Shown: positions 1 to 8,214 of the stretch, one piece after another
Layout: the number at the start of each line of letters is the position of its first letter
How positions within the stretch are numbered: position 1 is the first letter of the stretch
From: a virus
Virus record (IMG/VR): IMGVR_UViG_3300046532_003546
Span: 1-28,183 of that record
DNA length: 28,183 bases
Reading direction: 5' to 3' (one strand)
Position numbers and translations under genes: made by a program
The notes under the pieces: generated by a model
Told to the model about the DNA's origin: nothing
The model's database searches: none
The model's input: only the letters and a program-made list of their open reading frames with translations

Positions 1-318
1 GTCCTGTTCTGAAAGTTCATTTAAAAATGCTCTTGCAATTACAGTACCAGCTTCAACGTACTCAGCTACTTTTTCTTGTGCTTCTTCTTGCTCAACATCG
101 TTATTGATTAATCTTTGAGCCAACTCTACTACGTCATCCTCATTATAATCATCACCATATTCTTCTGCAAGTAGTGTGTCTGCTGCAGAAGCATACTTAT
201 TCAGAACTTCAGCTCTTTGATTATCTTGAGCTTCAGCTTCTTTATTCATAGCTTCTTGTTCAGCGTCATTGTGGCTAGATGCCACCATATTTTCATATGT
301 ATCTAATAAATTAGCCAT
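1..318 (-). CDS. Acidic scaffold-like head protein, 5' part (runs off left edge)
   Basis: The first 106 codons of a minus-strand gene are visible; the rest lies beyond the window. ATG at 316-318 follows a good GGAGG Shine-Dalgarno inside the preceding gene, and the start overlaps that gene's stop by 8 bp. The product is strongly acidic and helical (MANLLDTYENMV, then many E, D and A). Near residue 80 it carries EKVAEYVEAGTVIARAFLNEL-type sequence that resembles QKIAAECDSQGRIMARSFVDEI-type sequence in the gene before it, so the two look like paralogues or share a tag. An acidic helical protein just after a prohead protease fits a scaffolding or prohead-core role (inference). Confidence 0.8.
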   Translation of the reverse strand, partial: MANLLDTYENMVASSHNDAEQEAMNKEAEAQDNQRAEVLNKYASAADTLLAEEYGDDYNEDDVVELAQRLINNDVEQEEAQEKVAEYVEAGTVIARAFLNELSEQD

Positions 319-778
319 TGTTTTCTTCCTCCTTGAAGTAAGTGTTATAAAGACTACCAATGATGTAATCGCTAGATGAAATTTCTTCTTCTTCTGCGAC
401 TTTTTCTTCCTCTACTGTTTCTTGAGGCTCTTCAGTTTCTGCTGCCGGCTCATCAACATTACCTTCTGAAGTATCTTCTTGACCTTCAGCTAGTCTGTTA
501 ATTTCATCAACAAAAGATCTTGCCATAATTCTGCCTTGTGAATCACATTCAGCAGCAATTTTTTGCATGTCATCTTCTGTTAGTTCAACCGTATCATCTG
601 TAGATGTTTCTGTTTCTGTTTCTACAGAGCTTTCTTCTGAAGTAGCTTCTTCAACAGGCTCAATTGGGGTCTCGGTTGCAACTTCTTCTGGGGCAGAAAG
701 ATTATCTGCTAATGTTTCCTCTGCAGTCTTTTCTGTTTCTTCAAGAGATGCTAAGATCTCATCGATATTTACTCCCAT
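311..778 (-). CDS. Acidic scaffold-like head protein
   Basis: A 155-aa, extremely Glu/Thr/Ser-rich protein, largely disordered in appearance. It starts MGVNIDEILASLEETEKTAE, with GGAGG about 9 nt upstream, and ends in TAA. A C-terminal segment (about residues 72-95, IMARSFVDEINRLAEG) matches the related segment of the next gene and resembles the AFVDELEKIA tag of the gene at 11317-11688. It lies directly downstream of the prohead protease gene, where phages often encode scaffold or core proteins that the protease degrades. No family was recognised. Scaffold is an inference from position and composition. Confidence 0.85.
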   Translation of the reverse strand: MGVNIDEILASLEETEKTAEETLADNLSAPEEVATETPIEPVEEATSEESSVETETETSTDDTVELTEDDMQKIAAECDSQGRIMARSFVDEINRLAEGQEDTSEGNVDEPAAETEEPQETVEEEKVAEEEEISSSDYIIGSLYNTYFKEEENNG

Positions 779-801
779 AGTACTAAACCTCCGTTTAACT
801 G

Positions 802-2628
802 TTAATTAACTAGTTCATGGTATAATGAATCTATTGACTCATCATCCATATGAGCGACCACACTGGCTACTCGTCTTTCAACCACTAATCCTGGATTGAA
901 ATCTGCTCGTTTTCTAAATCCACCTTTAAGCTTGCTAATGGCTCTCTTGGCTTTAACTCCCACTTTCCCGCCTATTAATGTTCCAAGTAAGGCAACTAAT
1001 GCTGGGTGCTTTCTAACGAAATTTTCTTTTTTAGAGATTGGTATCCTTCTTCTAGCTTTCTCTTCGGCAACTGCTCCAAAATAATATGAAGCTGGTATTG
1101 ATATTGCTGCTGCTCCTGGATACGCTCCTTCTTTATCAAAATTATCTGGTTCTCTTTCTTCAGAGGAAATTCTTTTAAAGGCCTTTTCTTGCGCTTTTAA
1201 AGTTCCCCCAACCCCTGCTCCTACCATTATAGGTAGTAACCAAGGATGCTTTCCTAAAAAACTTTTAAACATTCCAGTGTTGGCTTTGGGTATCATTTTA
1301 GAGTAAGAGTAGTATAAACTGGCTAATACCCCTAACGGTGCAACCGGATTTTTATAAGAGCTTAATGCCGGATCGTCTCTATGTCCAAAAACAGTCTTAC
1401 TTACAAAACTTGGCTCTTTTTTCTGATGGTCATAAATAAACCCATGATCCGTGTCTTTAAATCCCTCATTAGCTATTTTTAATATACCTCGTGTAACCAT
1501 AGCATTTTTTGATAAGGAATATAAGGGTACGTCTTCTTTTAGATACTCTACAATCTCAGAATTAAACCCATCTAAACTAACACCCTCGATATCCATAATA
1601 GGTGTATCTGGTGTTACTTCAAACAAAACCCCTTCCTTCTCTAACTCATCAGCTTGTTTAGCTAATCCTTGTGAGTATAAAGCTAGCTTCTGAAAATCTG
1701 CTCTATGTGGTAAAATTTGTAATCCCATTAACGTAGATAAAACTTCTGAAAATGGATGAGAATTTAACTTTTCCATCTGTTCTTCCGTCATCTTCTTAGG
1801 ACCTACTAAATGATGCTTATCAGCTAATTTCTTGTTAGGGATAATAGCATCTAATTTACCAACTATTCTTTTATTCAAATAAGCTCTAGACTCTAAATTT
1901 GCTACCTTCTCTAAAGTTTCCTTTAATTTCTCTGTCCCATCAATTGTACTTCTAACTAATTTTGGGCCAGAATTATCAGAAGCTACTTTAGATAAAAAGC
2001 TAGCTGTTCTATCTGCTGGAATAGTCACAACACTTATGTCAAAAAACTTGGGCATAGTATTTACTGCATATACCCTCTTACCGTCTGACTGAACCTTGCC
2101 TATACTCTTTGATAAATGCTCGCAATATTGGGCTCTAGTCTTAGCTTTGTTATTACAAATCGAACAAACGTCGTAAGGAACTCTACATCCCATTGATACT
2201 GAAGGCAAATGTCCTTGTTCTAGTTTATATAATACGTCCTCAGCCTTGTTGTTGTCAAGCTCTAAAATTAATTCTACTCGTTTCATTTTTGGATTATAAT
2301 GAGAAAAAACTACTTTACCCATAGACTTTTGAGGATCTTTGTTAACGTGGTGTCTATATACATGGGCTAAAGCTTCGAAAGTTTTGTGGTATTGGTGTAA
2401 AACATCTTCAGGAAAATAATCACCATTCTTATTAGCGCCAAAATATTCCCCCGCACCTAAAGCATTTACTAATGCATAGCTTTTATCGTCGTTACCTTTT
2501 AATGCCTCTATAAACCCACTTAGTTCATCGGAGTACTCTGCAGTTTTTGTTAGATGGCCGGGATGTAATAATCTTAAAATTTCAGAATTATTATCCCCAT
2601 AATCATATGTGAGTACTTTTTCTATCAT
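802..2628 (-). CDS. Prohead (capsid maturation) protease with long C-terminal extension
   Basis: A 608-aa protein. Residues 50-210 look like a phage prohead protease of the HK97/U35-type herpesvirus-protease fold: GANKNGDYFPEDVL, a catalytic-type His at 93/94 (YRHHVNKD), a Ser in LPSVSMGCRV (143/145), and a final strand with FFDISVVTIPADRTA. A Cys/His cluster (C155, C158, C169, H171) next to the Ser motif looks zinc-binding. The C-terminal half holds hydrophobic segments near residues 430-480 and 540-570 and is not recognised. The role would be to cleave scaffold and tagged head proteins during head maturation. The protein itself carries LTKTAEYS near residue 28, the same motif as the putative tags elsewhere. 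A weak GGAAG precedes the ATG. The gene ends in TAA and contains no TGA. Confidence 0.82.
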   Translation of the reverse strand: MIEKVLTYDYGDNNSEILRLLHPGHLTKTAEYSDELSGFIEALKGNDDKSYALVNALGAGEYFGANKNGDYFPEDVLHQYHKTFEALAHVYRHHVNKDPQKSMGKVVFSHYNPKMKRVELILELDNNKAEDVLYKLEQGHLPSVSMGCRVPYDVCSICNNKAKTRAQYCEHLSKSIGKVQSDGKRVYAVNTMPKFFDISVVTIPADRTASFLSKVASDNSGPKLVRSTIDGTEKLKETLEKVANLESRAYLNKRIVGKLDAIIPNKKLADKHHLVGPKKMTEEQMEKLNSHPFSEVLSTLMGLQILPHRADFQKLALYSQGLAKQADELEKEGVLFEVTPDTPIMDIEGVSLDGFNSEIVEYLKEDVPLYSLSKNAMVTRGILKIANEGFKDTDHGFIYDHQKKEPSFVSKTVFGHRDDPALSSYKNPVAPLGVLASLYYSYSKMIPKANTGMFKSFLGKHPWLLPIMVGAGVGGTLKAQEKAFKRISSEEREPDNFDKEGAYPGAAAISIPASYYFGAVAEEKARRRIPISKKENFVRKHPALVALLGTLIGGKVGVKAKRAISKLKGGFRKRADFNPGLVVERRVASVVAHMDDESIDSLYHELVN

Positions 2629-2658
2629 AATTTTATTGCTTCCAGTTGTCTAATTTTA

Positions 2659-3759
2659 TTACGGTTGTGGCCTAGGCTGTGCAGGTTTTATACCCCAAAA
2701 TTGTGGGTTATTCTGAACATCTTGTTTCATTAAAATAGATGCTACATCTGTTCCTGGGTGTGCACTAGCAACATCAATAAATTTGGTTGAAGGTTTTCTT
2801 TCTTTCATAGTTCTTGCATGCGAACTATCTATATCAGTAAGATTTTTAACCATATCTGCTGAAGGTCCGCCAACCTCTTCTAATCCTTTATCAATTGACT
2901 GTCGTATATAGGCTCCAGCTGCTAAAGGGTCTTGACCCATTGATGGGGCAAAATGATATAAAGATTCCCAGTACTTAGCTACTACATCTGGATCTTCTTT
3001 TGTAAGGGTTGGATGAGCTTTAAGCATTTTTTCAAAATAATCTTTTCCTTTAGCCTTATGACCATGCTCCTCAATCTTATCAATAACTTTGTCTATAAAG
3101 GCTTGAACAGACTGTAATACAGAGCCAGCTACGATACTAGCGGCAATATAAGGAAGCCATCCCTGTGCTTTTCCCATCATTCCACCTACTTGTGCTTCCT
3201 TCTTAAATTCTTCCATATACTTAGAAATAAATCTTTGTTTAAAAGATGCTTTTTTATGGAATGGATGGGATGGGGATTTTTTACCTCTAATAGCTCTATC
3301 TCCTATATCATATGCAAAAGCTCCTACACTAGCTACTACCTTTCCTACATCCTGTGCCGGTTTAGAATTAGTAATTTGTTTTGCCATTGCTTTAATTTTG
3401 TTAGCAGGCCATTTAGGGTATGCTTTTTTAACAGCGTCATATGGCTTCATTCCAGCCTGTAAATTGTGTTTTACTTTATCGTAATTAGCAACTTTTTTTA
3501 ATTTCATTCTATAATTAGGCTGCCCCATATAAGATAGTGCTGCTACTGCTGGGACTACTATTCCGCCAAACTTAGCTCCATGTTTTAAGGCATTAGGGTT
3601 TCCAGCATTAAATAATGTAGTTAATACTCCAGAAGAAACACCTGTGCTTACTCCACGTTTTAGAGCTCTCTTAGCTTTCTGTTTTTTAGATTGTTTTTTC
3701 TTTTTCAGGACATACTTTTGTTCTGCTAATTTATCGAAAACTTCTGCTGCTTTGCTCAT
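2659..3759 (-). CDS. Unrecognised head-region protein with N-terminal KLA tag
   Basis: A 366-aa basic protein beginning MSKAAEVFDKLAEQKY, the FDKLA form of the recurring tag. A Lys-rich stretch follows (residues 18-35), then hydrophobic Gly/Ala segments (about 45-80 and 195-220) that could contact membrane. Internal HKKASFKQRF and EEFKKEAQVGG repeat the K-x-A motif near residues 170-190. The last third is soluble and helical. The start overlaps the upstream stop as TAATG, so translation is probably coupled. It sits between the terminase and the prohead protease, but its length and lack of portal features do not support calling it a portal. Function unknown. Confidence 0.82.
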   Translation of the reverse strand: MSKAAEVFDKLAEQKYVLKKKKQSKKQKAKRALKRGVSTGVSSGVLTTLFNAGNPNALKHGAKFGGIVVPAVAALSYMGQPNYRMKLKKVANYDKVKHNLQAGMKPYDAVKKAYPKWPANKIKAMAKQITNSKPAQDVGKVVASVGAFAYDIGDRAIRGKKSPSHPFHKKASFKQRFISKYMEEFKKEAQVGGMMGKAQGWLPYIAASIVAGSVLQSVQAFIDKVIDKIEEHGHKAKGKDYFEKMLKAHPTLTKEDPDVVAKYWESLYHFAPSMGQDPLAAGAYIRQSIDKGLEEVGGPSADMVKNLTDIDSSHARTMKERKPSTKFIDVASAHPGTDVASILMKQDVQNNPQFWGIKPAQPRPQP

Positions 3760-4808
3760 TAACGTTTTCCCCTTTTTCCAGTGTAAGCCAAAATAGTTGG
3801 TTTTCTATTTTTGTACACCATACTTTTTTGTAAAATCTCTCCTTGCTGTCCTTTTCCAGCTTTCTTTCCGGCCTTACGACCAACAGCTAGTGCTCCAGCT
3901 CCTATAGATGTTTTAGGATGATTTTTTATAAAACCAAATAAGTTTGATAAAACTCTTTGTATATTACCACGTCTACCACCTTCATAAATTATTCTTACTC
4001 TTCCTGCAATTTTTTGTAGTGGTAATTTATATGAATCTTTTAATTCTGTAAAATCTCTTGCATACTTTAAAATAGCATTTTCAATTTTTGTTCCTCTAGT
4101 AAAATAATGCTCTATAGATGCTGCAGACTTATAAAACTCAGACTCTGGATTAACTACACCGCTAACCTCTGCAGTTTTATCTAGCTCAATATGAGGCGCA
4201 TACTTCTCTATTCTAGGAGTTAAGTGATCTATAATGGCATCACTGGTAATTGGGGCAGCAGCCTTTATAACCTCTGTTATATTGTTATAAGGGGTGTCAC
4301 CTAAAATTCCTTGTTTAGCTTGTTTTTCTAAGTTAGCATACTCTTGTTCTACGTTAGCTTCAGTCTCTACTAATGCTTCTTCTAAAAATGGTATTGCATC
4401 TCTTAGTTCTTTTGCAGCTATCATGGCTGTAGAAGTTGTTTCTTTGGCTGAGGCTACTTTTTCTTGAGGCTCTTCTTCAGAAACCGATTGGCTCATCTCT
4501 GATGCTACATCTTCGTAGTCTTTATCATAATCATCTATTTCAAATGGATCAGTCACAGCTTCTGTATTTTTATTATATACTGTTCTAAAATCAGCTAAAT
4601 CAAATTGAACATAATTATCTTTAGCAGTTTTTAATAAGTTTAAATAAGTCTCAGTATTAGCCATTTCAGCAACCCTTTGTAATTGTTCTTTGTTTAGGCC
4701 ATTATCTGACGCAACTTTACTAAGTCCATCATTTAATGGTCTGTTCTCTGAAATAAAGTCTTCAGAAAGTTTCTTACCTAATTCGTCTAGTTCGTTTACT
4801 GTTATCAT
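3759..4808 (-). CDS. Unrecognised head-region protein, probably leaderless
   Basis: A 349-aa protein. The N-terminal 150 residues are acidic and helical with repeated K-x-A motifs (LSKVASDNGL, LQRVAEMAN, LLKTAKDN). The C-terminal 80 residues are basic and Gly/Lys-rich, ending TGKRGKR. No domain was recognised. The start ATG at 4806-4808 lies only 9 nt beyond the -10 box of a strong promoter and has no Shine-Dalgarno, so the mRNA is probably leaderless. It is the first gene of a transcript running into the 366-aa gene and the prohead protease. The position directly after the large terminase is where portal genes commonly lie, but nothing portal-like is visible. Confidence 0.8.
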   Translation of the reverse strand: MITVNELDELGKKLSEDFISENRPLNDGLSKVASDNGLNKEQLQRVAEMANTETYLNLLKTAKDNYVQFDLADFRTVYNKNTEAVTDPFEIDDYDKDYEDVASEMSQSVSEEEPQEKVASAKETTSTAMIAAKELRDAIPFLEEALVETEANVEQEYANLEKQAKQGILGDTPYNNITEVIKAAAPITSDAIIDHLTPRIEKYAPHIELDKTAEVSGVVNPESEFYKSAASIEHYFTRGTKIENAILKYARDFTELKDSYKLPLQKIAGRVRIIYEGGRRGNIQRVLSNLFGFIKNHPKTSIGAGALAVGRKAGKKAGKGQQGEILQKSMVYKNRKPTILAYTGKRGKR

Positions 4809-4817
4809 GTTAGTTTT

Positions 4818-4846
4818 AATATAATTTAATGATGACCATATGTCAA
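4818..4846 (-). promoter_or_regulatory. Sigma70-like promoter for the 3759-4808 gene
   Basis: On the minus strand, TTGACA (4841-4846) and TATATT (4818-4823) are separated by exactly 17 bp. The -10 box is followed by AAAAC, as at the 22972 promoter. The start codon begins 9 nt beyond the -10 box, so the transcript would carry almost no leader. Confidence 0.75.
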
Positions 4847-4853
4847 GTTATTT

Positions 4854-6401
4854 TTAGAATTTTGCCATACCTGTTTGAAGCTCTAGAGCAGTACTTGCAA
4901 ATAAAGTGGCGTGTACTGCATCATCTGGGCCTATATTTATATATCTAGACACATTTCTATCTTCATCATATTCTATTTGTACATTTAAAAAGTCATCTGC
5001 AAAATGGCGTGTATGGTCCCATTTTGGTAAAATTATCTCCCTTTTTTTAATTTTCGAAAAAAAATTGTCCATAGCCTGGTTTTTACTTAGTGTATACGCA
5101 GGCATCTTAGCATTCCACTTAATTCTTTCTTTCTGGTTTGGTAGGTGTTGGAAGGCAATAACTTTCGTGTGTCCTAATCTATTTCGTAACTCGGCATTAC
5201 TTGCTTCTCCCATACCATAGTCTGCTGCTACATGTATACACTTCCACTTTTTAAAAAGTCTTGGAAGTTCTCTATGTATAAAAGCAAAGTCAGCTTCTTT
5301 GCCTATAAACTTCTTCATATAAACAACTTTGTTTTTGTCACCCTGTCTTTGCATTATAGAAATAACTGTATTACTGCTATCACTATTTACAGGACCGTAA
5401 TCAACCCCCATTATAGAATGGTAGTCTTTCTGTGGTCCCTGAGGATCTTCGTCCATAGATAAGTCGGGATCGCAGATGGAAATAAGTTCTGCTTCAGATA
5501 CAGGCGTTACTCCTGCATCATATTCCATCCCCAATGTTTCATTATAGAAAATGCCTCTAGAAGTGTTTTGACGCTTTTCTAGTACGTCCTTCTTCCAATC
5601 TACCCATGGGGAATTTGCAAAGTGAAGTAAGCAGACTCTATATCCCTCTAAATCATTAGAATCATTGTTAGGTGAATGTCCTACCCACTCCCCTGTTTTA
5701 AGGTCTAAAAGTACGCCACATTTACTGCAAATAACTCCAGCATCACCAATACAGTCCTCATTTAGTAAATTCCAATGATTGCACGCTTGGCATTTAGGCA
5801 TAAATTCACACATAGTAGATCGACGCCAAATATTAGCTAATGTCCCTCTAGTTCGTTTGGGAGTTCCACAAAACCATGAAATTTTATGTTCCGATCTTGA
5901 CATAGTTTCTTGTATCACTGGTATTACATCCTCACGTAAATCCTGAACCTCATCAAATAAATTCATATCTGCAGAATACCCTCTAATTCTATCCGCACTT
6001 AATAAAGCATATCTTAGGTACATTCTACTTCCATTTAAGAATTGCTTCATAAAGACGTTTTGTATTAGGGAGGAATTAGTATAGTGTTTAGTTAAAAGGG
6101 GGCTTCCCTCTATAACTGGGTTTACTCTATCGTGAGAAAATACTTTGGTTTGGTCTACAGTAGGAGCAATATATAAGGTTTTAAAGTGGTTCATCATGGC
6201 ACTGTTGCTTACCATGATATTTGCTAAAGTAGTACTCTTAGCAGTTTGTCTACTAAACATCAAAACAACTTGTTTAGCACCTGTGTTGTATATTTGTCGC
6301 ATATGCGGGTAATCATCTAAAGAGAACGGTTGTCCATTTAAATGGAGAAAATTCTCTGCAAACTGACTACGGGTTAATTTGACTTGTTTTTTGTCTGCCA
6401 T
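4854..6401 (-). CDS. terL: Terminase large subunit (GpA-like ATPase-nuclease)
   Basis: A 515-aa DNA-packaging motor protein. The ATPase part shows a Walker A variant FSRQTAKST (residues 49-57) and Walker B MNLFDE (146-151), followed by a C-motif-like WFCGTPK (176-182). Residues 204-228 form a zinc-ribbon insertion (CQAC and CSKC), typical of the lambda GpA type. The C-terminal nuclease has GVDYGPV (D334), AADYGMG (D394) and a late acidic GPDDAVHATL. It would cut concatemeric phage DNA and drive it through the portal by ATP hydrolysis. All nine Trp codons checked are TGG and there is no in-frame TGA. The 5' end overlaps the S21-like gene by 28 bp, with only weak GAGA upstream. Confidence 0.93.
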   Translation of the reverse strand: MADKKQVKLTRSQFAENFLHLNGQPFSLDDYPHMRQIYNTGAKQVVLMFSRQTAKSTTLANIMVSNSAMMNHFKTLYIAPTVDQTKVFSHDRVNPVIEGSPLLTKHYTNSSLIQNVFMKQFLNGSRMYLRYALLSADRIRGYSADMNLFDEVQDLREDVIPVIQETMSRSEHKISWFCGTPKRTRGTLANIWRRSTMCEFMPKCQACNHWNLLNEDCIGDAGVICSKCGVLLDLKTGEWVGHSPNNDSNDLEGYRVCLLHFANSPWVDWKKDVLEKRQNTSRGIFYNETLGMEYDAGVTPVSEAELISICDPDLSMDEDPQGPQKDYHSIMGVDYGPVNSDSSNTVISIMQRQGDKNKVVYMKKFIGKEADFAFIHRELPRLFKKWKCIHVAADYGMGEASNAELRNRLGHTKVIAFQHLPNQKERIKWNAKMPAYTLSKNQAMDNFFSKIKKREIILPKWDHTRHFADDFLNVQIEYDEDRNVSRYINIGPDDAVHATLFASTALELQTGMAKF

Positions 6402-6592
6402 TTATGTCTCGATAAACTCTTTTGTTTTCTACGCTTGTCGCTAGGTTTAATATAATACATTCTAGACTTTAATTCATCAAAAAATTCATTAGCCTCTAAT
6501 GTTTTACTTAGCTGTCGTAACGCACTCTCTATATTATTGTTGCGTACCTTGACGTGAAATGGCATGTAATAATGTTTTTTTATCTTCATCAT
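6374..6592 (-). CDS. Phage homologue of ribosomal protein bS21
   Basis: A 72-aa, strongly basic protein. From residue 10 on (MPFHVKVRNNN) it follows the bS21 pattern: a KVR start, ESALRQLSK in the first helix, then FFDELKSRMYYIKPSDKR and a Lys/Arg-rich tail. Cellular bS21 sits in the small subunit near the anti-Shine-Dalgarno region, and phage-encoded copies are known from large phages, where they are thought to bias host ribosomes. The gene overlaps the upstream nucleotidyltransferase gene by 59 bp and terL by 28 bp, in different frames. The true start could be the first Met at 6592, the second at 6589 (weak AAGG nearby), or Met10 at 6565, which gives a bS21-like 63 aa. Confidence 0.82.
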   Translation of the reverse strand: MMKIKKHYYMPFHVKVRNNNIESALRQLSKTLEANEFFDELKSRMYYIKPSDKRRKQKSLSRHKWQTKNKSN

Positions 6593-7397
6593 CCTTGATT
6601 GTTTTTAGTTGTTCAAATAAGTTACCGTGTATTCCATGCTCAATCATCTTGAAAACAATATTTTTAAATGATTCTCTAGGAATGCCAAACCCTAATCTAT
6701 ATGCATCTTTTCTATCTGACTTTATAGACTTAGCTTGGCTAATTAGATCAGTAAGATCATCTTTTACCTCTCGTAATTTTCTATCTGTTCTTGCAGTATG
6801 CATTTCTGTTTTAGTTCCTAACTGCCTAAGAACCTTATAATCAGCAATATCTTTTAAGTACTCCTCTGCTTCTCGATTAAACTTATTTGCTATAAGCTGA
6901 GCAGTCATTAACTCGTCTCTAAATTGTTCCTTGGGTGCTCTAATGGTATCGACTGATGGTGGTGCTTTTAGCCAAGAGTCTTTAAGAACATCATATACCC
7001 CAAATTTATAATCTGCTCAGGTTTCGCTAGTAGATGGATTCTCAAAGTCATGTTCAACAATAAAATAATTTATAGGCCGTCTAGTTCCTTCTGCTAAATC
7101 ACCATTTAAAATATCTTTTTTATCATGGTAAAAGGTAGATAAGTTTTCTAACCTAACATTTACATCTATATCAGATGTTTCGGAATACTTAAAACCTGTA
7201 ATAGATCCTATAATAAATACTTCTTTTATAATGTTTTTAGGTAGAGAGCTGTTTAGCTTGTGTAAAATTTGAGATCTAATTGCAGGTAAGAGTCTTGATG
7301 GAACTATGTCACCATTTTCTTTAGCTCCTCAAACATCTCTTGCTATTTGGGGTTGTATGGGGTCTATAACTCCTGAAGTTTTGTAAAATTTTCCCAT
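6534..7397 (-). CDS. Nucleotidyltransferase-like protein (two in-frame TGA)
   Basis: A 287-aa protein seen only when TGA is read as Trp (codons at 7329-7331, residue 23, and 7017-7019, residue 127). It starts MGKFYKTSG, a version of the MGKFFKTA tag. Residues 58-82 carry a Pol-beta-type nucleotidyltransferase signature: GS (64-65) in VFIIGSITGF, then SDIDV with D76 and D78 as likely metal ligands. INYFIVEHD may hold the third acidic residue. The C-terminal half is charged and helical. Members of this superfamily transfer a nucleotide to nucleic acid, protein or small molecules; the substrate here is unknown. The gene fills the space between the 264-aa gene and the S21-like gene and ends in TAA. 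Confidence 0.85.
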
Positions 7398-7402
7398 GCA
7401 GA

Positions 7403-8197
7403 TTACTTCGAGTTCTTTATAGTATCGTATATGTTCTTAGATTCTTTTGAGTCTATACTCTGGCCATAGTATCTTTTAGTTAATTTTGGATCAGCTTTAT
7501 CATGCAAACCTTGGTAAGTATTACCCTTATTATTAATTAAGCTATCACCCACTGAAAAATCTCATCCTGCAGACGTTTGTGGATTAAATTGTTTATAAGT
7601 ATATTTAGACCCTAAAGTGCTTACTGATGGATATAAGCTTTGTTGAATTTTCATATTTCTATTAACATCGCCTTGGCTATAGTTAGTTCCCATAACCCTA
7701 TTAATTTCATCTTTGTTTGGAGATCCATAAAAGTTATCATACTTGTTAGCTGCTACACTTTTTAAATCAGTTGAATCTGTATCGCTGTGGTTATAAGCCC
7801 CTTTTAAATATGTTTTTCTTTTATTGTTCTCGTTAATAGCGTTTCAACCCATGATTCCGCCTGCAGCCATTATGGGGTGTCTAACAGGCATTCCTACAAC
7901 TTGTCCAGATCTCTGAACTAGTTTTCTAGCTATCGGACTCTTTATATACATTGGAGATTTTTTATTAGTGGTTGCAAATGCTTTGGGATTATCAACAAAG
8001 TTAACTGTACGCTGAACAGCGTTTCCTGCTTTAGTCTTTTTGGCCTTGTCTATTCCTTTGACAAGAACCTTTTCAACCTTAGACGCTCCAGGGAGTTTAC
8101 GCGCTACTCCCTTTAGTAACGTACGAATAAGCTTTACTCGTGCAGTTTTCTCTATTGGTTTGGAGGTTAATCCATCTATATTAAAAAATTTCGCCAT
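7403..8197 (-). CDS. Unrecognised tagged virion-type protein (two in-frame TGA)
   Basis: A 264-aa protein, MAKFFNIDGL onwards, with IEKTARV near residue 16 as a second tag-like motif. TGA codons at 7844-7846 (residue 118, IMGWNAIN) and 7562-7564 (residue 212, TSAGWDFSVG) are read as Trp. The first 110 residues are very basic with a short hydrophobic piece before the first TGA. The remainder is polar, rich in Asn, Tyr and Ser. AAAGGA lies upstream of the ATG and the gene ends in TAA, 5 nt before the nucleotidyltransferase start. No family was recognised. Confidence 0.83.
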
Positions 8198-8214
8198 GTA
8201 ATAAGTTCCTTTAC

